Shown one piece after another: positions 6,211-7,427 of a DNA stretch of 7,427 nt. The stretch covers positions 1 to 7,427 of the forward strand of contig JUNU01000328.1 in assembly GCA_001067655.1 (NCBI GenBank), given 5' to 3'. This DNA comes from Neisseria lactamica. GTDB lineage: Bacteria > Pseudomonadota > Gammaproteobacteria > Burkholderiales > Neisseriaceae. Both the position numbers and the translations under genes were made by a program. The notes beneath the pieces were generated by a model that was given only the letters and a program-made list of their open reading frames with translations, did no database searches and was not told the DNA's origin. Position 1 is the stretch's first letter. Each line of letters starts with the position of its first letter.

Positions 6211-6216
6211 ATTATA
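6211..6216 (-). promoter_or_regulatory. Possible -10 box of the SPFH gene
   Basis: The minus strand reads a consensus TATAAT here, 84 bases upstream of the ATG. No good -35 lies 16-18 bases further upstream (the hexamer at 17 is AATGCC). It would need an activator or another sigma factor, or it may be chance. Confidence 0.3.
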
Positions 6217-6401
6217 AAATCAGGTTAAACACCGGCATTCCTAAGAATATCGGCATAGCGTCGGACTGCTTGCCGCCTGTACTTTATGTACACGGTCAGG
6301 TTTACGCTATTTCGGGGATTTTCGCCGCTAATCGGAAAATGCCCATCGGGAAAATCGTCGGATGAAAAATCTGAACGGTTGATATATCCGCCAAGCGGTA
6401 A

Positions 6402-6429
6402 TTGTTGGGTTTTGTTGGGTCATTATAGA
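6402..6429 (+). promoter_or_regulatory. Candidate promoter of the barrel gene with a phased direct repeat
   Basis: TTGTTG (6402-6407) and TATAGA (6424-6429) are 16 bases apart. The nine-base unit TTGTTGGGT occurs twice, at 6402-6410 and 6412-6420, with a ten-base period, so it covers the -35 and most of the spacer. Transcription would start near 6436, giving a leader of about 53 bases. There is no poly-C tract like the one that switches meningococcal opcA. Confidence 0.5.
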
Positions 6430-6488
6430 ATGGTTAGTGCAATTTCTCTAACTTATCATATTGATTCTAACAAAGAAAAGGAATATAC

Positions 6489-7310
6489 ATGCAAAAAACC
6501 ACCCATTTCTGCTTCGCCGTTTTGGCATTATCTGCCGCCGTCGGCACACAGGCTGCCCGTCCTGTCGAGTTTACCGTGGGTACGGAATATTACAAAGAGA
6601 ATTATCGAGAATATAAAGACGGCGAGCGCCTTATGCGTCAAAAGGGAAACCTGTGGTCTCTGACAGGCGGCGTAAAATATCGCTTTAACGACCACCATGC
6701 GGCAAAATTAGAAGGACGCTACTCCCGAGGCAAGTCGGATTACACAGGAAGGTATCAGGACGGAAGAGGCAATGTAACGGAATACGGCACTGCCACGTTC
6801 AACGGCTCTCCGCGCCGCGTCTATGATGTCCGTGCATTATATGAATATACACACCCGATTAACGACCGTGTCAGCCTGACTGCCGGAGCCGGCGTAGGGC
6901 ATCGCGTTTTGAAAGATTTGGGTTCCCGCGTCGTAGCAAACAATTACGACCGCAAAAACCGGACCACTTATGCGCAAATCAATGCCGGTGTAAACATTGC
7001 GCTTCCTGCCAGTTTCGAAGTTTCACCCAATATCGCCTACAACCATTCCCTGAGAGGTCGTCAGCATTCTTATCATGCCCATCAGGACATTGAAATGAAA
7101 CAGTCGAGCGGGCACGGCATCGAAGTCGAAGTACCTGTATCTAAAAAATTCGCCAACGAATCTAAAATAAGCGTCGTTCCGTTTTATCGCGGCTGGAAAG
7201 TCAAGAAATCGGATACGGCCCTCGTTTATCTGCCAGACGGTATATATGGCTCAACCGAACCTAAAAACTACACCCATGAAGCTGGTGTAAAAGTACGATA
7301 TACGTTCTGA
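6489..7310 (+). CDS. Outer-membrane beta-barrel protein, possibly OpcA-like
   Basis: A 273-residue predicted outer-membrane protein. AAGGAA (6478-6483) lies five bases before the ATG. Residues 1-22 are a Sec signal peptide ending VGTQA, leaving a mature chain of about 251 residues. Alternating hydrophobic/polar strands run throughout, for example SLTGGVKYRF (57-66), VYDVRALYEY (111-120), VSLTAGAGVGHRV (128-140), ISVVPFYRGW (227-236) and the terminal AGVKVRYTF, which ends in Phe as barrels require. Loops are rich in Lys, Arg and His. The length and pattern, including the AGAGVG strand and the PFY strand before the last loop, recall OpcA, the ten-stranded meningococcal adhesin of about 253 mature residues. 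This is from remembered resemblance, not an alignment. An unnamed small-barrel family is the alternative. It has its own promoter and terminator, so it appears monocistronic. Confidence 0.8.
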   Translation: MQKTTHFCFAVLALSAAVGTQAARPVEFTVGTEYYKENYREYKDGERLMRQKGNLWSLTGGVKYRFNDHHAAKLEGRYSRGKSDYTGRYQDGRGNVTEYGTATFNGSPRRVYDVRALYEYTHPINDRVSLTAGAGVGHRVLKDLGSRVVANNYDRKNRTTYAQINAGVNIALPASFEVSPNIAYNHSLRGRQHSYHAHQDIEMKQSSGHGIEVEVPVSKKFANESKISVVPFYRGWKVKKSDTALVYLPDGIYGSTEPKNYTHEAGVKVRYTF

Positions 7311-7332
7311 TGCACTGACGGTGCATTTACCT

Positions 7333-7374
7333 TTTCAGACGACCTTGCAGACAGGCAGGTCGTCTGAAATTTTT
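7333..7374 (+). terminator. DUS-pair terminator of the barrel gene
   Basis: Two perfect AGGTCGTCTGAA copies in opposite orientation (7334-7345 on minus, 7357-7368 on plus) form a 13-bp perfect stem. The stem can extend by a GC/GC pair past one bulged T, and TTTTT follows at 7370-7374. It lies 22 bases after the stop. A smaller hairpin, TGCAC-TGACG-GTGCA (7311-7325), comes just before it. This is a classic neisserial DUS terminator. Confidence 0.9.
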
Positions 7375-7376
7375 AG

Positions 7377-7427
7377 TATAGTGGATTAACTTTAAACCAG
7401 TACGGCGTTGCCTCGCCTTAGCTCAAA
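7377..7427 (+). mobile_element. Correia repeat enclosed element (CREE/NEMIS), cut by the window edge
   Basis: From TATAGTGGATTAAC (7377) onward the sequence follows the neisserial Correia element: terminal inverted repeat, then CCAGTACGGCGTTG, CCTCGCCTTAGCTCAAA. Only the first 51 bases are present. The element is non-autonomous, inserts at TA, and can carry promoters, an IHF site and an RNase III-cleaved hairpin. Here the terminal repeat reads ACTTTAAACC where I recall the common form as ACAAAAACC. It sits directly after the barrel-gene terminator. Confidence 0.88.

Larger units (their letters stand above)
6128..6488. other. Divergent intergenic region between SPFH and barrel genes
   Basis: A 361-bp gap with start codons facing away at both ends. 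It holds a possible -10 box and an inverted repeat for the SPFH gene on the left, a small inverted repeat TGTAC-TTTAT-GTACA (6278-6292) in the middle, and the candidate barrel-gene promoter on the right. A plus-strand reading frame at 6286-6663 crosses into the barrel gene in another frame; it has no ribosome-binding site and was not accepted. No RNA gene was recognised. Confidence 0.65.

Noticed and set aside
6286..6663. A 125-codon plus-strand frame before the barrel gene
   Set aside because: It has no ribosome-binding site and overlaps the signal peptide and first strands of the barrel protein in another frame.

Overview
The window looks like chromosomal DNA from a commensal Neisseria, probably of the mucosa/sicca type. 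The main evidence is eight DNA uptake sequences (DUS). Most match the AGGTCGTCTGAA dialect; one has the AGGCCGTCTGAA form. The start of a Correia repeat (CREE), a neisserial miniature element, sits at the right edge. The flanking genes are GC-richer, about 53-62% in hand-counted 60-base lines.

Layout, left to right. (1) The 3' part of lepB (signal peptidase I), cut by the left edge, ends in a hairpin made of two opposed DUS. (2) An AT-rich 398-bp gap holds a candidate promoter, a direct repeat and a 25-bp imperfect palindrome. (3) A 649-residue lipoprotein gene follows, with ten tandem pentapeptide repeats just after the lipid anchor. (4) After a strong terminator-like hairpin comes a gene for Slam, the outer-membrane protein that delivers lipoproteins to the cell surface. 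(5) A convergent gap carries DUS copies and a probable two-way terminator. (6) On the minus strand lies an SPFH-domain protein with a C-terminal SHOCT domain. (7) After a divergent 361-bp gap is a 273-residue outer-membrane beta-barrel protein, possibly OpcA-like. (8) Its DUS-hairpin terminator is followed by the CREE.

The central unit is the lipoprotein-Slam pair. The expected flow is: Sec export, signal peptidase II processing and lipidation, Lol transport, then Slam-dependent flipping to the cell surface. The lipoprotein has a TbpB-like C-terminal end. No TonB-dependent receptor lies beside it, so its ligand is unknown. The pair is AT-rich (about 40-43% GC in sampled lines), has no DUS over about 3.9 kb, and is bracketed by DUS on both sides. 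This suggests a horizontally acquired or exchangeable surface-antigen cassette. The SPFH and barrel genes share a divergent promoter region, but nothing shows that they act together.
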